A DNA stretch of 64,000 bases, taken from positions 481,525 through 545,524 of the forward strand of contig NZ_JBLZMW010000001.1 of NCBI RefSeq assembly GCF_048553275.1, written 5' to 3'. The DNA is from Pacificoceanicola sp048553275. GTDB lineage: Bacteria > Pseudomonadota > Alphaproteobacteria > Rhodobacterales > Rhodobacteraceae. Shown piece by piece: positions 23,401-30,892 of this stretch; position 1 is the first letter of the stretch, and each line of letters starts with the position of its first letter. The position numbers and the translations under genes are program-made. The notes under the pieces are model-generated. The model saw nothing but the letters and a program-made list of their open reading frames with translations. It was not told the origin of the DNA and searched no databases.

Positions 23401-24958
23401 GCTGATTTCGCCGCCGCCGCACCACGATATCTACTCGATCGAGGATCTCGCGCAGCTGATCTATGATCTCAAGCAGATCAACCCGACCGTGAAGGTCACG
23501 GTGAAGCTGGTGGCGTCCTCGGGCGTGGGCACGATTGCCGCCGGTGTGGCCAAGGCCAATGCCGATGTGATCCTGATCTCCGGGCACAATGGCGGCACCG
23601 GGGCCTCGCCTGCGACCTCGATCAAATACGCGGGTCTGCCGTGGGAGATGGGCCTCACCGAGGCGCATCAGGTTCTGGCGATGAACAACCTGCGCTCGCG
23701 CGTGGTGCTGCGCACCGATGGTGGCCTGCGCACCGGGCGGGATATTGTCATGGCTGCGATGCTGGGCGCCGAGGAATACGGCATCGGCACGGCCGCGCTG
23801 ATCGCGATGGGCTGTATCATGGTGCGTCAGTGCCAGTCGAACACCTGCCCGGTGGGCGTGTGTACCCAGCGCGATGACCTGCGCGCCAAGTTCACCGGCA
23901 ACGCGGACAAGGTGGTGAACCTGATCACCTTCTATGCGCAGGAAGTGCGTGAAATCCTCGCCTCCATTGGCGCGCGCAGCCTGGAGGACGTGATTGGCCG
24001 GGCGGATCTGCTCAGCCAGGTGTCGCGTGGCTCCGAGCACCTCGATGATCTCGACCTGAACCCGCTGCTGATCCATGTGGATGGCTCGGAAAACATCGTC
24101 TACGACCGGGACCGCCCGCGGAACCCGGTGCCCGATACGCTGGATGCGGAAATCGTGCGCGACGCTGCGCGGTTCCTGCAGGACGGCGAGAAGATGCAGC
24201 TGTCTTATGCGGTGATGAACACGCACCGGACGGTGGGCACGCGGGTGTCGAGCCATATCGTGCGCAAGTTCGGCATGCGCAACGCGCTGCAGCCCGATCA
24301 CCTGCACGTCAAGCTGACCGGCTCTGCGGGCCAGTCGCTCGGGGCGTTTGCCGCGCCGGGTCTGAAGCTGGAAGTGTCAGGCGATGCCAACGACTATGTC
24401 GGCAAGGGCCTGTCCGGTGGTCTGATCGTCGTGCGTCCGCCGCAGGTCTCGCCGCTGGTCGCCTCCGAGAACACGATCATCGGCAACACCGTGCTTTACG
24501 GGGCGACCGATGGGCACCTGTTCGCGGCAGGCCGAGCGGGCGAGCGTTTCGCAGTTCGCAACTCGGGTGCGAAAGTCGTGGTCGAGGGCTGCGGCTCCAA
24601 TGGTTGTGAGTACATGACCGGCGGTGTGGCGGTGATCCTCGGGACCATCGGCGCCAACTTCGGCGCGGGTATGACCGGCGGCATGGCCTATCTCTATGAT
24701 CCCGACGGCATGGCCCCGGCGTTGATGAACAAGGAGGGCCTCGTGACCTGCCCGGTGAGCACGCCGGAATGGGAAGCGGAGCTGAAAGGTCTGATCGCGC
24801 GCCACGCGGAAGAAACCTTCAGCCGAAAGGCGCAGGACATTCTCCAGCATTGGGAGATGGAAAAGGGCCATTTCCTGCAGGTCTGCCCGACGGAAATGCT
24901 CGACAAGATCGCCTATCCCCTTGGCATCGAAGAGGACATGGCGGTTCCGGCGGAGTGA
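20417..24958 (+). CDS. gltB: Glutamate synthase (NADPH), large subunit
   Basis: 1513 aa, normal length. It makes two glutamates from glutamine and 2-oxoglutarate. A short propeptide ends at SSCGVGLVVSLDGQPSRKVV: the Cys (C34 from the chosen start) becomes the N-terminal nucleophile of the amidotransferase domain. AHNGEINTLKGNTNWMKSHE is the glutamine pocket. The FMN synthase domain holds SGEGGEDPAHF, GQLPGMKV and SGHNGGTGASP. The [3Fe-4S] cysteines are in CIMVRQCQSNTCPVGVC near 1133. The GltB C-terminal beta-helix has GGVAVILGTIGANFGAGMTGG. GGAGG at 20403-20407 is better spaced for the ATG at 20417 than the one at 20411. A terminator follows. Confidence 0.97.
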   Translation: MTKYDAEWVAREEAKRAFMSENGMYHESEEHSSCGVGLVVSLDGQPSRKVVAAGITALKAVWHRGAVDADGKTGDGAGIHVQIPVKFFYDQIERTGHKPRRDELMAVGQVFLPRTDHGAQEACRTIVESEVLRMGYYIYGWRHVPVKVSCLGEKANATRPEIEQILISNAKGVDEETFERELYVIRRRIEKAVLAAGINGLYMASLSCRSIIYKGMMLAEQVAEFYPDLQDERFESAFAIYHQRYSTNTFPQWWLAQPFRMLAHNGEINTLKGNTNWMKSHEIRMASGAFEERAEDIKPIVPNGSSDSAALDAVFEVLVRAGRNAPMAKTMLVPESWSKQAVELPEAWRDMYSYCNSVMEPWDGPAALAMTDGRWVCGGLDRNGLRPMRYVVTGDGLLIAGSEIGMVPTDEATAREKGALGPGQMIAVDMKEGKLYHDVEIKDALAASQPFGDWCGKITELDETLAKVDEKPVFEGAELRQRQIAAGYTVEELEQILAPMAEDGKETLASMGDDTPSAVLSKKYRPLSHYFRQNFSQVTNPPIDSLREYRVMSLKTRFGNLKNVLDESSAQTEIYVVDSPFVGNAQFEELKKVFNAPCIEIDCTFPMGGGQDALREALARIRSEAEDAVRSGSGHIVLTDEHTAAEKVAIPMILATSAVHSHLTRKGLRTFCSINVRSAECIDPHYFAVLIAAGATVVNAYLAEDSLADRIKRGLLDGSLTENVARYREAVDQGLLKIMAKMGISVVSSYRGGLNFEAVGLSRAMCAEYFPGMISRISGIGLKGLQKKAEEVHALAFARGQDVLPIGGFYKARKSGETHAWGAQNMHLLQSACDRASFELWKQYSNAMQANPPIHLRDLLAIKPIGEAIPLEEVESITSIRKRFVTPGMSLGALSPEAHKTLNVAMNRIGAKSDSGEGGEDPAHFVPEPNGDNPSAKIKQVASGRFGVTAEYLNHCEELEIKVAQGAKPGEGGQLPGMKVTDLIARLRHSTKGVTLISPPPHHDIYSIEDLAQLIYDLKQINPTVKVTVKLVASSGVGTIAAGVAKANADVILISGHNGGTGASPATSIKYAGLPWEMGLTEAHQVLAMNNLRSRVVLRTDGGLRTGRDIVMAAMLGAEEYGIGTAALIAMGCIMVRQCQSNTCPVGVCTQRDDLRAKFTGNADKVVNLITFYAQEVREILASIGARSLEDVIGRADLLSQVSRGSEHLDDLDLNPLLIHVDGSENIVYDRDRPRNPVPDTLDAEIVRDAARFLQDGEKMQLSYAVMNTHRTVGTRVSSHIVRKFGMRNALQPDHLHVKLTGSAGQSLGAFAAPGLKLEVSGDANDYVGKGLSGGLIVVRPPQVSPLVASENTIIGNTVLYGATDGHLFAAGRAGERFAVRNSGAKVVVEGCGSNGCEYMTGGVAVILGTIGANFGAGMTGGMAYLYDPDGMAPALMNKEGLVTCPVSTPEWEAELKGLIARHAEETFSRKAQDILQHWEMEKGHFLQVCPTEMLDKIAYPLGIEEDMAVPAE

Positions 24959-24980
24959 GGCGCGCGCCTCTCTGACAGGA

Positions 24981-25007
24981 AAGGGCGGCTCTTCGGGCCG
25001 CCCTTTT
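24981..25007 (+). terminator. Rho-independent terminator after gltB
   Basis: 9-bp stem AAGGGCGGC (24981-24989) / GCCGCCCTT (24997-25005) with a 7-base loop and TTTT at 25004-25007. Confidence 0.9.
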
Positions 25008-25207
25008 GCGTTCCCGTTGGTGGGGCGTTTGCCACAGTGCGGCGCGCAGGCCGGCGGGTGCCGACTGCAAGGTTTACGTGTCGAATTTAACAGTTTATCA
25101 ACTTATTTACGCAGGTCGGCATTGACCGGGATCCGGCGTCACAAAAAGAACAAGAACAAAAACAATTGAAGACAGAGACGATTTTGGCCTGAGGAGCAGT
25201 GGGCGAT

Positions 25208-25843
25208 ATGAAGATGATCATGCTGGCAGCAACATTTGCGGGCGCGCTTGCCGCGCCGGTCGGGGCACTGACGACGGGTTTGTCGGATGTGCCGGCAGAC
25301 GGGTTTTCCGGTACGGTCTATTCGGCGATGGCGGAAAGCGCGACATCCAGCGAGGGCGGCAGCAGCACCGCGTCGGGCTGGTCCGAAGACCTGCTTGCCT
25401 GGATCATCAACGCCTTCTTCGGCATCGGCAGCGAGGGGGTTTCCTATCGCGACAATGCGATGGGCCTTTCGGCGATGTTCTCTTCGGACACGTTCGGCGT
25501 GCCCCTGATCGCGGATCTCTTCGGCCAGGGCTACACGCGGATCAACCTGAGCGCGACGAACATTGGCGGTTCGGGGCTTGGTCTGTCGGCTGTGATCGAC
25601 CTGATCGAATGCCAAAGAAACGGAGCGCGCTGCAGCTTTTCGCTCTCCGGCACCGGCGATGCGGGCGCTTTGGGCGGACTAACCGGGGTTTCGGACTTCG
25701 AGGCCGCCGCCAATGGCGGGGCCCCGATCAGCAACGGTGCAAACGATTTTGCAGCGATCGCCCCGGTGCCTGTACCGGCCTCAGGCCTGCTGATCCTCGG
25801 CGCACTTGGCGCGCTGGGAGCGGTGCGACGCAAACGCGGCTGA
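25208..25843 (+). CDS. VPVPA (VPLPA-like) sorting-domain protein
   Basis: 211 aa. Signal peptide KMIMLAATFAGALAAPVGA. The mature region is rich in Gly, Ser and Ala without a known domain; there is one Cys pair in IECQRNGARCSF. The C terminus is APVPVPASG, a hydrophobic helix LLILGALGALGA, then VRRKRG. This matches the VPLPA-CTERM design with V for L at the third position. The ATG at 25208 is preferred because GAGGAG (25191-25196) is 11 bases away but only 2 from the in-frame GTG at 25199. It is A-rich upstream (25141-25175), unlike its surroundings. See the other members at 5643, 40208 and 40949. Confidence 0.82.
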   Translation: MKMIMLAATFAGALAAPVGALTTGLSDVPADGFSGTVYSAMAESATSSEGGSSTASGWSEDLLAWIINAFFGIGSEGVSYRDNAMGLSAMFSSDTFGVPLIADLFGQGYTRINLSATNIGGSGLGLSAVIDLIECQRNGARCSFSLSGTGDAGALGGLTGVSDFEAAANGGAPISNGANDFAAIAPVPVPASGLLILGALGALGAVRRKRG

Positions 25844-25915
25844 TCTGCCACGCCCCACAGCAGGGCAGGGGAATGACGGTTTTCGTTTGTCCCCAAACGC
25901 TCTAATCCTGTTCCC

Positions 25916-26665
25916 ATGGCGGCGCGAAAGACATCTTCGAAGACATCGGCCAAGGGGCGCAAGGCGGCGGGCAAACCGACCGTGCGGCGGCCCTTTCGCC
26001 CTGTGCGCTGGCTCTGGAAATGGGGCTTCAGATTGGGGGTGATCGTGGCGGCGGTGATGCTGATGTTGGTGCTGGTCTTCAAGGGTCTGAACCCGCCGAG
26101 CACACATACGATCTGGAACGAGCAGCGGCGGCTGGGATCGGTGGATCATATGTGGGTCGACGCGGACCGGATCGCGCCCGTGATGCTGCGCTCGGTGGTG
26201 GCGGCAGAAGATGCGAATTTCTGCAACCACTGGGGCTTTGACATGGACGCGATCCGCGCGGCGATTGCCTCCGGGGCAGCGCGGGGCGGCTCCACGATCT
26301 CGCAGCAGGTGGTCAAGAATGTCTACCTCTGGCAGGGGCGCAGCTATCTGCGCAAGGCGCTGGAGGCGGTGATGACACCGATGGTCGAGGCGCTGTGGTC
26401 GAAGCGGCGGATCCTCGAAATCTATCTCAACGTGGCGGAAATGGGCGAAGGGATATTCGGCGTGGAAGCCGCGGCGCGGCATTACTTCGGCGTGGGTCCA
26501 GAGGCGCTGACGGCACGGCAGGCAGCTCTGATAGCAGCGGTGCTGCCGAACCCGAAGAAACGCAATGCCGCCCGGCCGACCAGTTTCCTGAACAAGAGGG
26601 CCAAGGCGATTCAAAGCGGGGCCGCGACAATCGACGCCGACGGGCGGGCCGATTGTTTTCAGTGA
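25916..26665 (+). CDS. mtgA: Monofunctional peptidoglycan glycosyltransferase
   Basis: 249 aa. A basic cytoplasmic N terminus (KTSSKTSAKGRKAAGK) and one transmembrane helix at about 38-58 anchor a periplasmic GT51 domain. Motifs: VVAAEDANFCNHWGFD (catalytic Glu of the EDxxFxxHxG motif), ARGGSTISQQVVKN, KRRILEIYLNVAEMGEGIFG and ARQAALIAAVLPNP. It polymerises lipid II into glycan strands and lacks a transpeptidase domain, as expected for MtgA. Single gene followed by a long palindromic region. Confidence 0.95.
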   Translation: MAARKTSSKTSAKGRKAAGKPTVRRPFRPVRWLWKWGFRLGVIVAAVMLMLVLVFKGLNPPSTHTIWNEQRRLGSVDHMWVDADRIAPVMLRSVVAAEDANFCNHWGFDMDAIRAAIASGAARGGSTISQQVVKNVYLWQGRSYLRKALEAVMTPMVEALWSKRRILEIYLNVAEMGEGIFGVEAAARHYFGVGPEALTARQAALIAAVLPNPKKRNAARPTSFLNKRAKAIQSGAATIDADGRADCFQ

Positions 26666-27011
26666 GGGGTTTCGCCGCGCTGGCGCGCGTCGACCGGCTG
26701 CGGTTTCTGCGAAACCGCAGCGCAAGGGGGCGCTGCCCCCTTCTTGTCCTGCGGCCAATTCATCCCCTGGAGGTATTTGATCAAGAGAAGAAATTGGGAG
26801 CGATCCCTCGCTTCTTCTCTTTTGAAATACCTCCGGGGGAGACGCCTGAAAGGCGGCGGGGGCAGCGCCCCCATCCGCGGTTGCCTTTGCGCGGATGCTT
26901 GCCGGTTGGCGCCAACATGGCGTAGGGCGGGGCTGTGCCCCGCTTGTCCGCTTGAAACCGGGCGAAATTCCCTGCAATTAGGGGGAAGTTTCCCTCCGTA
27001 TCAGGATCATC
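26666..27011. repeat. Compound inverted-repeat region between mtgA and GST gene
   Basis: No coding frame. Nested palindromes: CGGTTTCtgcGAAACCG (26701-26717); GGGGGCGCTGCCCCC (26726-26740) mirrored by GGGGGCAGCGCCCCC (26858-26872). Between them is an inverted repeat with CCTGGAGGTATTTGATCAAG near 26765-26784 and AGAGAAGAA after it. The mirror lies at 26810-26837 (TTCTTCTC, then TTGAAATACCTCCGG). This looks like two related REP-type elements in head-to-head orientation; the shared core AAATACCTCC/GGAGGTATTT resembles the AAATATCCCGGGG family. Confidence 0.65.
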
Positions 27012-27677
27012 ATGGCCGAGTTGTACCACGTTCCCCTCTCTCCCTTTTGCCGCAAGGTGCGTCTGAGCCTTGCCGAGAAACGGATCGAGTGCAAACTGCA
27101 TGAGGAGCGTTATTGGGAGAAGGATGCGGATTTCCTGCGTCGCAACCCTGCCGCCAAGGTTCCGGTCTTGAAGATTGACGGCAAGACCATGGCCGAGAGT
27201 GCCGCCATCTGCGAGTGGATCGAGGAAACCTACCCCGAGCCTTCGCTCATGCCCAAAGGCGTCGATGCGCGCTACGAGGTGCGGCGGCTGGTCGGGTGGT
27301 TCGACGACAAGTTCCACAACGAGGTGACGTCGAAGCTCGTTTATGAACGGGTGAACAAGAAGGTCATGAAGGCCGGATTTCCGGACAGTGGCAACGTCAA
27401 GGCCGGGGCGCGGGCGATCAAGTATCATCTCGATTACATGGCGTGGCTGCTCGATCACCGGCGTTGGCTTGCCGGGGACAGCATGACGCTGGCGGATTTC
27501 GCCGCCGCCGCACATTTGTCTTGTCTGGACTACATATCCGACGTGGACTGGAACCGCTCGGAGGTGGTCAAGGATTGGTATGCCAAGATCAAGTCGCGTC
27601 CGGCCTTTCGCTCGATCCTTGCCGATCAGGTGCCGGGTTTCCCGCCGCCTGCGCATTATGCTGACCTGGATTTCTGA
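27012..27677 (+). CDS. Glutathione S-transferase family protein
   Basis: 221 aa. The N-terminal thioredoxin-like domain is LYHVPLSPFCRKVRLSLAEK (SPFCRK active-site region with Ser/Cys at about 10-13), then NPAAKVPVLKIDGKTMAESAAICEWIEE, whose VPVL and ES residues bind glutathione. The C-terminal all-helical domain holds LAGDSMTLADFAAAAHLSCLDY with the conserved N-capping Asp. The substrate is unknown; sequences like this in alphaproteobacteria are usually left as general GSTs. queG starts about 60 bases downstream, with an inverted AAATATCCC palindrome between. Confidence 0.9.
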   Translation: MAELYHVPLSPFCRKVRLSLAEKRIECKLHEERYWEKDADFLRRNPAAKVPVLKIDGKTMAESAAICEWIEETYPEPSLMPKGVDARYEVRRLVGWFDDKFHNEVTSKLVYERVNKKVMKAGFPDSGNVKAGARAIKYHLDYMAWLLDHRRWLAGDSMTLADFAAAAHLSCLDYISDVDWNRSEVVKDWYAKIKSRPAFRSILADQVPGFPPPAHYADLDF

Positions 27678-27690
27678 GAACGGGGCGTCG

Positions 27691-27734
27691 GAGCGAGGGG
27701 CCAGCCGCTCGCGCTCCCCGGGATATTTCAAGAC
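27691..27734. repeat. AAATATCCCGGGG-type dispersed palindrome, copy 3 (inverted)
   Basis: On the minus strand it reads GGTCTTGAAATATCCCGGGG and then a GC-rich arm (GAGCGnGAGCGG). It shares the GGTC...AAATATCCCGGGG core with copies at 16357, 20316 and 51971. It lies between the GST gene and queG. Confidence 0.6.
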
Positions 27735-27736
27735 CG

Positions 27737-28801
27737 ATGATACAGGGGCGGCGCGTGTCTGAATTGGCCAGAGCGCTCAAGGCAGAGGCGGCGGCGGTCG
27801 GGTTTTCCGAGTGCCGGATTTGCCGTCCCGGCGATGTGCCACAGGTGGCGGAGCGATTGGCGGACTTCGTTGCGGCCGGGCGGCATGGGCAGATGGGCTG
27901 GATGGCGGAGCGGATGCATTGGCGCGGCGCGCCGGATGCGCTTTGGCCGGAGGCGCGTTCGGTCATCATGTTGGCCGAAAATTACGGGCCATTGCATGAT
28001 CCACTGGCGGTTTTGGGCCTGCGGGATCGGGCGGCGATCAGTGTCTACGCGCAGCACCGCGATTATCATGACGTCGTGAAGAAGCGTTTGAAGCGGCTTG
28101 GGCGCTGGTTGATCGAGACCGCGGGGGACAGGCCGGAGATCAAGGTTTTCGTCGACACCGCGCCGGTCATGGAGAAGCCCTTGGGGCAGGCGGCGGGGCT
28201 TGGCTGGCAGGGCAAGCATACCAACCTTGTCAGTCGCAGGCTTGGCAGCTGGTTCTTTCTCGGCTGTATTTTCACAACTGCGGAATTGCAGGTGGACGCT
28301 GCGGAGGTCGATCATTGCGGCTCTTGCCGGGCCTGTCTGGATGTGTGCCCGACGGGGGCGTTTCCGGCACCGTATCAGCTCGATGCGCGGCGCTGCATTT
28401 CCTATCTGACGATCGAGCATGCGGGACCTGTGCCGGAGGAATTGCGCGCAGGTCTGGGCAATCGGATCTATGGCTGTGACGATTGTCTGGCGGTTTGCCC
28501 CTGGAACAAGTTCGCGCAGGCCTCGGCGGAGGTGAAGTATCACGCGCGGCCTGATTTGGTCGCGCCGGAGTTGGAGGCGCTGGCAGTGCTGGACGACGCG
28601 GCCTTTCGGGCGCGTTTTTCCGGATCGCCGATCAAGCGGATCGGGCGGGATCGGTTCGTGCGCAATGTTTGCTATGCCATCGGCAATTCCGGCGATCCGG
28701 CGCTTGTGCCCGCGGTGCAGGCGCTTTGCGAGGATGATGATGCAGCGGTGCGCGATGCGGCGCGCTGGGCTGTGCTGCGCCTCAAGGCCACGCTTGCGTG
28801 A
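27737..28801 (+). CDS. queG: Epoxyqueuosine reductase
   Basis: 354 aa. Last step of queuosine tRNA modification: cobalamin-dependent reduction of epoxyqueuosine to queuosine. DTAPVMEKPLGQAAGLGWQGKHTN is the conserved cobalamin/substrate segment. The two [4Fe-4S] clusters come from CGSCRACLDVCPTGAF near 194-209 and CDDCLAVCPWNKF near 246-258. A HEAT-like C terminus (RNVCYAIGNSGDPALVPAVQ...AVRDAARWAV) completes the family layout. The start at the ATG at 27737 has a poor ribosome-binding site; a GTG at 27755 (VSELARAL) is an alternative. Followed by msrB and msrA. Confidence 0.95.
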   Translation: MIQGRRVSELARALKAEAAAVGFSECRICRPGDVPQVAERLADFVAAGRHGQMGWMAERMHWRGAPDALWPEARSVIMLAENYGPLHDPLAVLGLRDRAAISVYAQHRDYHDVVKKRLKRLGRWLIETAGDRPEIKVFVDTAPVMEKPLGQAAGLGWQGKHTNLVSRRLGSWFFLGCIFTTAELQVDAAEVDHCGSCRACLDVCPTGAFPAPYQLDARRCISYLTIEHAGPVPEELRAGLGNRIYGCDDCLAVCPWNKFAQASAEVKYHARPDLVAPELEALAVLDDAAFRARFSGSPIKRIGRDRFVRNVCYAIGNSGDPALVPAVQALCEDDDAAVRDAARWAVLRLKATLA

Positions 28802-28863
28802 GAGTGATTGCATTTCACCCGGTTCGTCCCACATTCTGATCTGAAAGCGACAGGAGATTACGC

Positions 28864-29313
28864 ATGGCCCAGTATGAACGCCGTCCGGAGGTGATCGAAA
28901 GCCTCAGCCCCGAACAGTATCGCGTGACGCAGCAGAACGGCACGGAACGGCCCGGGACGGGCGAATATCTCGCCAACAAGGCGCCAGGGATTTACGTCGA
29001 TATCGTGTCCGGCGAGCCGCTCTTTGCCAGCGCGGCAAAGTACGAGAGCGGCTGTGGCTGGCCGAGTTTCGTCAAGCCGATCGCGCCGGACAACGTGGTC
29101 GAGTTGCGTGATACCTCGCTCGGGATGGTCCGGGTGGAGGTGCGCTCGCGCCATGGCGACAGCCATTTGGGGCATGTGTTTCCGGATGGTCCGGCGGACC
29201 GGGGCGGGCTGCGCTACTGCATCAACTCGGCCTCGTTGCGGTTCATCCATCGCGATGACATGGAGGCCGAGGGTTATGGACAATATGTGGAACAGGTTGA
29301 GGAGGTCGAATGA
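28864..29313 (+). CDS. msrB: Peptide-methionine (R)-S-oxide reductase
   Basis: 149 aa SelR fold. KYESGCGWPSF, VRSRHGDSHLGHVFPDGP and LRYCINSASLRF are the core motifs. The catalytic Cys is C119 in RYCINS. The usual two CxxC zinc pairs are absent (GEPLFASAAKYESG in place of CxxCG), so this is the zinc-free form. It reduces methionine-R-sulfoxide with thioredoxin. It overlaps or abuts msrA, giving repair of both sulfoxide stereoisomers from one transcript. No signal peptide, so it is cytosolic. Confidence 0.95.
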   Translation: MAQYERRPEVIESLSPEQYRVTQQNGTERPGTGEYLANKAPGIYVDIVSGEPLFASAAKYESGCGWPSFVKPIAPDNVVELRDTSLGMVRVEVRSRHGDSHLGHVFPDGPADRGGLRYCINSASLRFIHRDDMEAEGYGQYVEQVEEVE

Positions 29314-29816
29314 TGGAACGCGCTGTTTTGGCGGGGGGCTGTTTTTGGGGGATGCAGGATCTGATCCGCAAGCTTGACGGGGTCGAGAAGACCCGCGTGG
29401 GCTATACCGGCGGGGATGTAGAAAATGCCACCTACCGCAACCACGGCACCCATGCGGAGGGGATCGAGATCCTGTTTGATCCGGCGCGGATTTCCTATCG
29501 TCGGCTGCTGGAGTTCTTCTTTCAGATCCACGATCCCACCACGGTGAACCGGCAGGGCAATGACCGGGGGATGAGCTATCGTTCGGCGATTTATTATGTG
29601 GACGAGGATCAGCGGGCTTGTGCTTTGGAGACCATCGCGGATGTGGAGGCCTCGGGGCATTGGCCGGGCAAGGTCGTGACCGAGGTGGAGCCCGTGGGCG
29701 CGTTCTGGGAAGCGGAGCCGGAGCATCAGGATTATCTTGAGCGCATCCCGCACGGCTATACCTGCCATTTCCCGCGCGCCGACTGGGTCCTCCCCAAACG
29801 CCAGGCGGCGGAGTAG
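29313..29816 (+). CDS. msrA: Peptide-methionine (S)-S-oxide reductase
   Basis: 167 aa. The catalytic motif GGCFWGMQDLI is at the N terminus. GYTGGDVENATYRNHGTHAEGIEILFDP and FFQIHDPTTVNRQGNDRGMSYRSAIYY are the other MsrA blocks. Two adjacent ATGs (29310 and 29313) are possible; GGAGG at 29301-29305 is better spaced for the second, and the first overlaps the msrB stop (ATGA). It reduces methionine-S-sulfoxide with thioredoxin. The short C terminus has no second Cys pair, so recycling likely uses an external partner. The 98-bp repeat array begins right after its stop. Confidence 0.95.
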   Translation: MERAVLAGGCFWGMQDLIRKLDGVEKTRVGYTGGDVENATYRNHGTHAEGIEILFDPARISYRRLLEFFFQIHDPTTVNRQGNDRGMSYRSAIYYVDEDQRACALETIADVEASGHWPGKVVTEVEPVGAFWEAEPEHQDYLERIPHGYTCHFPRADWVLPKRQAAE

Positions 29817-29825
29817 GCCGAAAAA

Positions 29826-30243
29826 GCCCCGACTTTTTCGGCCGGTGGGCAAGGTCGCTCTTTTGCATGGCAAAAGAGTCTACGCCCACGCAGGTGTTAT
29901 TCCGGGTGGCTGGCCTGCATAGAGCCCCGACTTTTTCGGCCGGTGGGCAAGGTCGCTCTTTTGTATGGCAAAAGAGTCGACGCCCACGCAGGTGTTATTC
30001 CGGGTGGCTGGCCTGCATAGAGCCCCGACTTTTTCGGCCGGTGGGCAAGGTCGCTCTNNNNNNNNNNNNNNNNNNNNNNNNNNNNNNNNNNNNNNNNNNN
30101 NNNNNNNNNNNNNNNNNNNNNNNNNNNNNNNNNNNNNNNNNNNNNNNNNNNNNNNCTTTTGCATGGCAAAAGAGTCGACGCCCACGCAGGTGTTATTCCG
30201 GGTGGCTGGCCTGCATAGGGCCCCGGTTTTTTCGGCCGGTGGG
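29826..30243. repeat. Tandem array of a 98-bp hairpin repeat
   Basis: The word GCCCCGACTTTTTCGG recurs at 29826, 29924 and 30022, giving an exact 98-bp period. A last diverged start (GCCCCGGTTTTTTCGG) is at 30220, after the N gap. Units are nearly identical; seen differences are single bases (CTACGCC/CGACGCC, TTGCATGG/TTGTATGG). Each unit contains CTCTTTTGC-atg-GCAAAAGAG, enclosed by GTGGGC...GCCCAC and GGCC...GGCC, so a unit can fold as one long hairpin. 98 is not a multiple of 3, so the open frames crossing the array are not evidence of coding. Confidence 0.9.
30058..30155. other. Assembly gap (98 Ns) inside the repeat array
   Basis: Exactly 98 Ns, equal to the repeat period. Flanking phase (TCGCTCT before, CTTTTGC after, sharing CT) implies the missing length is 96 plus a multiple of 98, or an overlap of 2. 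The true copy number is therefore unknown. Confidence 0.95.
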
Positions 30244-30330
30244 ATCGTGGCAGAGGTTGATTGCCGGGGATGACCTTGCTTGATCTGATGGTAGTCTGAG
30301 CCAACTGGCAGCGGATTTGGAAAGAAGGCT

Positions 30331-30657
30331 ATGGGCTGGTTCACACGTTTGACAGAGCGGCGGATCCTCAAGACCTTGCTGGAAGGCGGGTTGCAGGGGC
30401 TTGCGGGCGAAGGAAAGCCTTTGCCCAACCGTCCGGGCGATGCGCTGGTGGATGCCGGAGATGCGGCGGGTTTTCGCATAATGGCGCAGGCCGGCGTGCT
30501 GCCCGAAGAGATTGATCTCAAGAAGCAGGTTACAGCGCAGAAGGCCGCGATGGCGGGGCTGAGCGGAGAGGCGCGCAAGGCTGCCATGGCGCGGCTTGGC
30601 GAGCTGCAGATGCGGCAAGCCATTGCCGAGGAGGCGCGGCGGAAATTCATGCGCTGA
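30331..30657 (+). CDS. DUF1992 (DnaJ-C28-like) domain protein
   Basis: 108 aa. RRILKTLLEGGLQGLAGEGKPLPNRPGD matches the DUF1992 pattern (helix, then G.fd.LpG.GkPL), followed by AGFRIMAQAGVLPEEIDLKKQV (GflP.ei.L.kei). The rest is a charged helix. It is a small cytosolic family related to the conserved domain of eukaryotic DNAJC28; its function is unknown. The start MGWFTRLTERR at 30331 is the first ATG after the repeat array. Confidence 0.85.
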   Translation: MGWFTRLTERRILKTLLEGGLQGLAGEGKPLPNRPGDALVDAGDAAGFRIMAQAGVLPEEIDLKKQVTAQKAAMAGLSGEARKAAMARLGELQMRQAIAEEARRKFMR

Positions 30658-30892
30658 GGGCGGGCGTCCGGTGGGGCGCGTTTGGCCTTGGGTAGATTTT
30701 GGCGGATGGCGCGCGTGGGTGAGTCTGCCGGAGGTGGGCCGTAACGCCCGTTTTCCTACTTTTTGACCGACGAGCGGAAGGCACGGGGCCGCGCACCGAA
30801 GGTGCGCGGCCCCGCCGGGCGACGCGCGTCAGCGCGGCGCAACCCCTCGGGGCCAGAGGTCCCGGAAGCAGGTCCGGGACCCCGACGCAATT
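30658..30892. repeat. Intergenic region with two GC-rich palindromes
   Basis: GGGGCCGCGCACC (30785-30797) / GGTGCGCGGCCCC (30801-30813) is a perfect 13-bp stem with a 3-base loop. GGTCCCGGA (30858-30866) / TCCGGGACC (30873-30881) is a second perfect stem. Both lie between the convergent DUF1992 and cpdB-type genes and could stop transcription from either side, though no T tract is present. Confidence 0.65.

Noticed and set aside
20399..24307. Very long minus-strand open frame opposite gltB (about 1300 codons)
   Set aside because: It mirrors the gltB coding frame. Its product is Arg/His/Leu/Ala rich with no domains, as expected for the antisense of high-GC coding DNA, while gltB on plus has full family motifs.
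29826..30243. CRISPR array
   Set aside because: Units are 98 bp and directly abutting, with no unique spacers of 30-40 bp and no cas genes nearby.
29867..30650. Open frames crossing the 98-bp array, with products repeating AKESTPTQVLFRVAGLHRAP-like text
   Set aside because: The repeat length is not a multiple of 3, so the same DNA is read in shifting frames, and the frames cross 98 Ns. Better explained as noncoding hairpin repeats.
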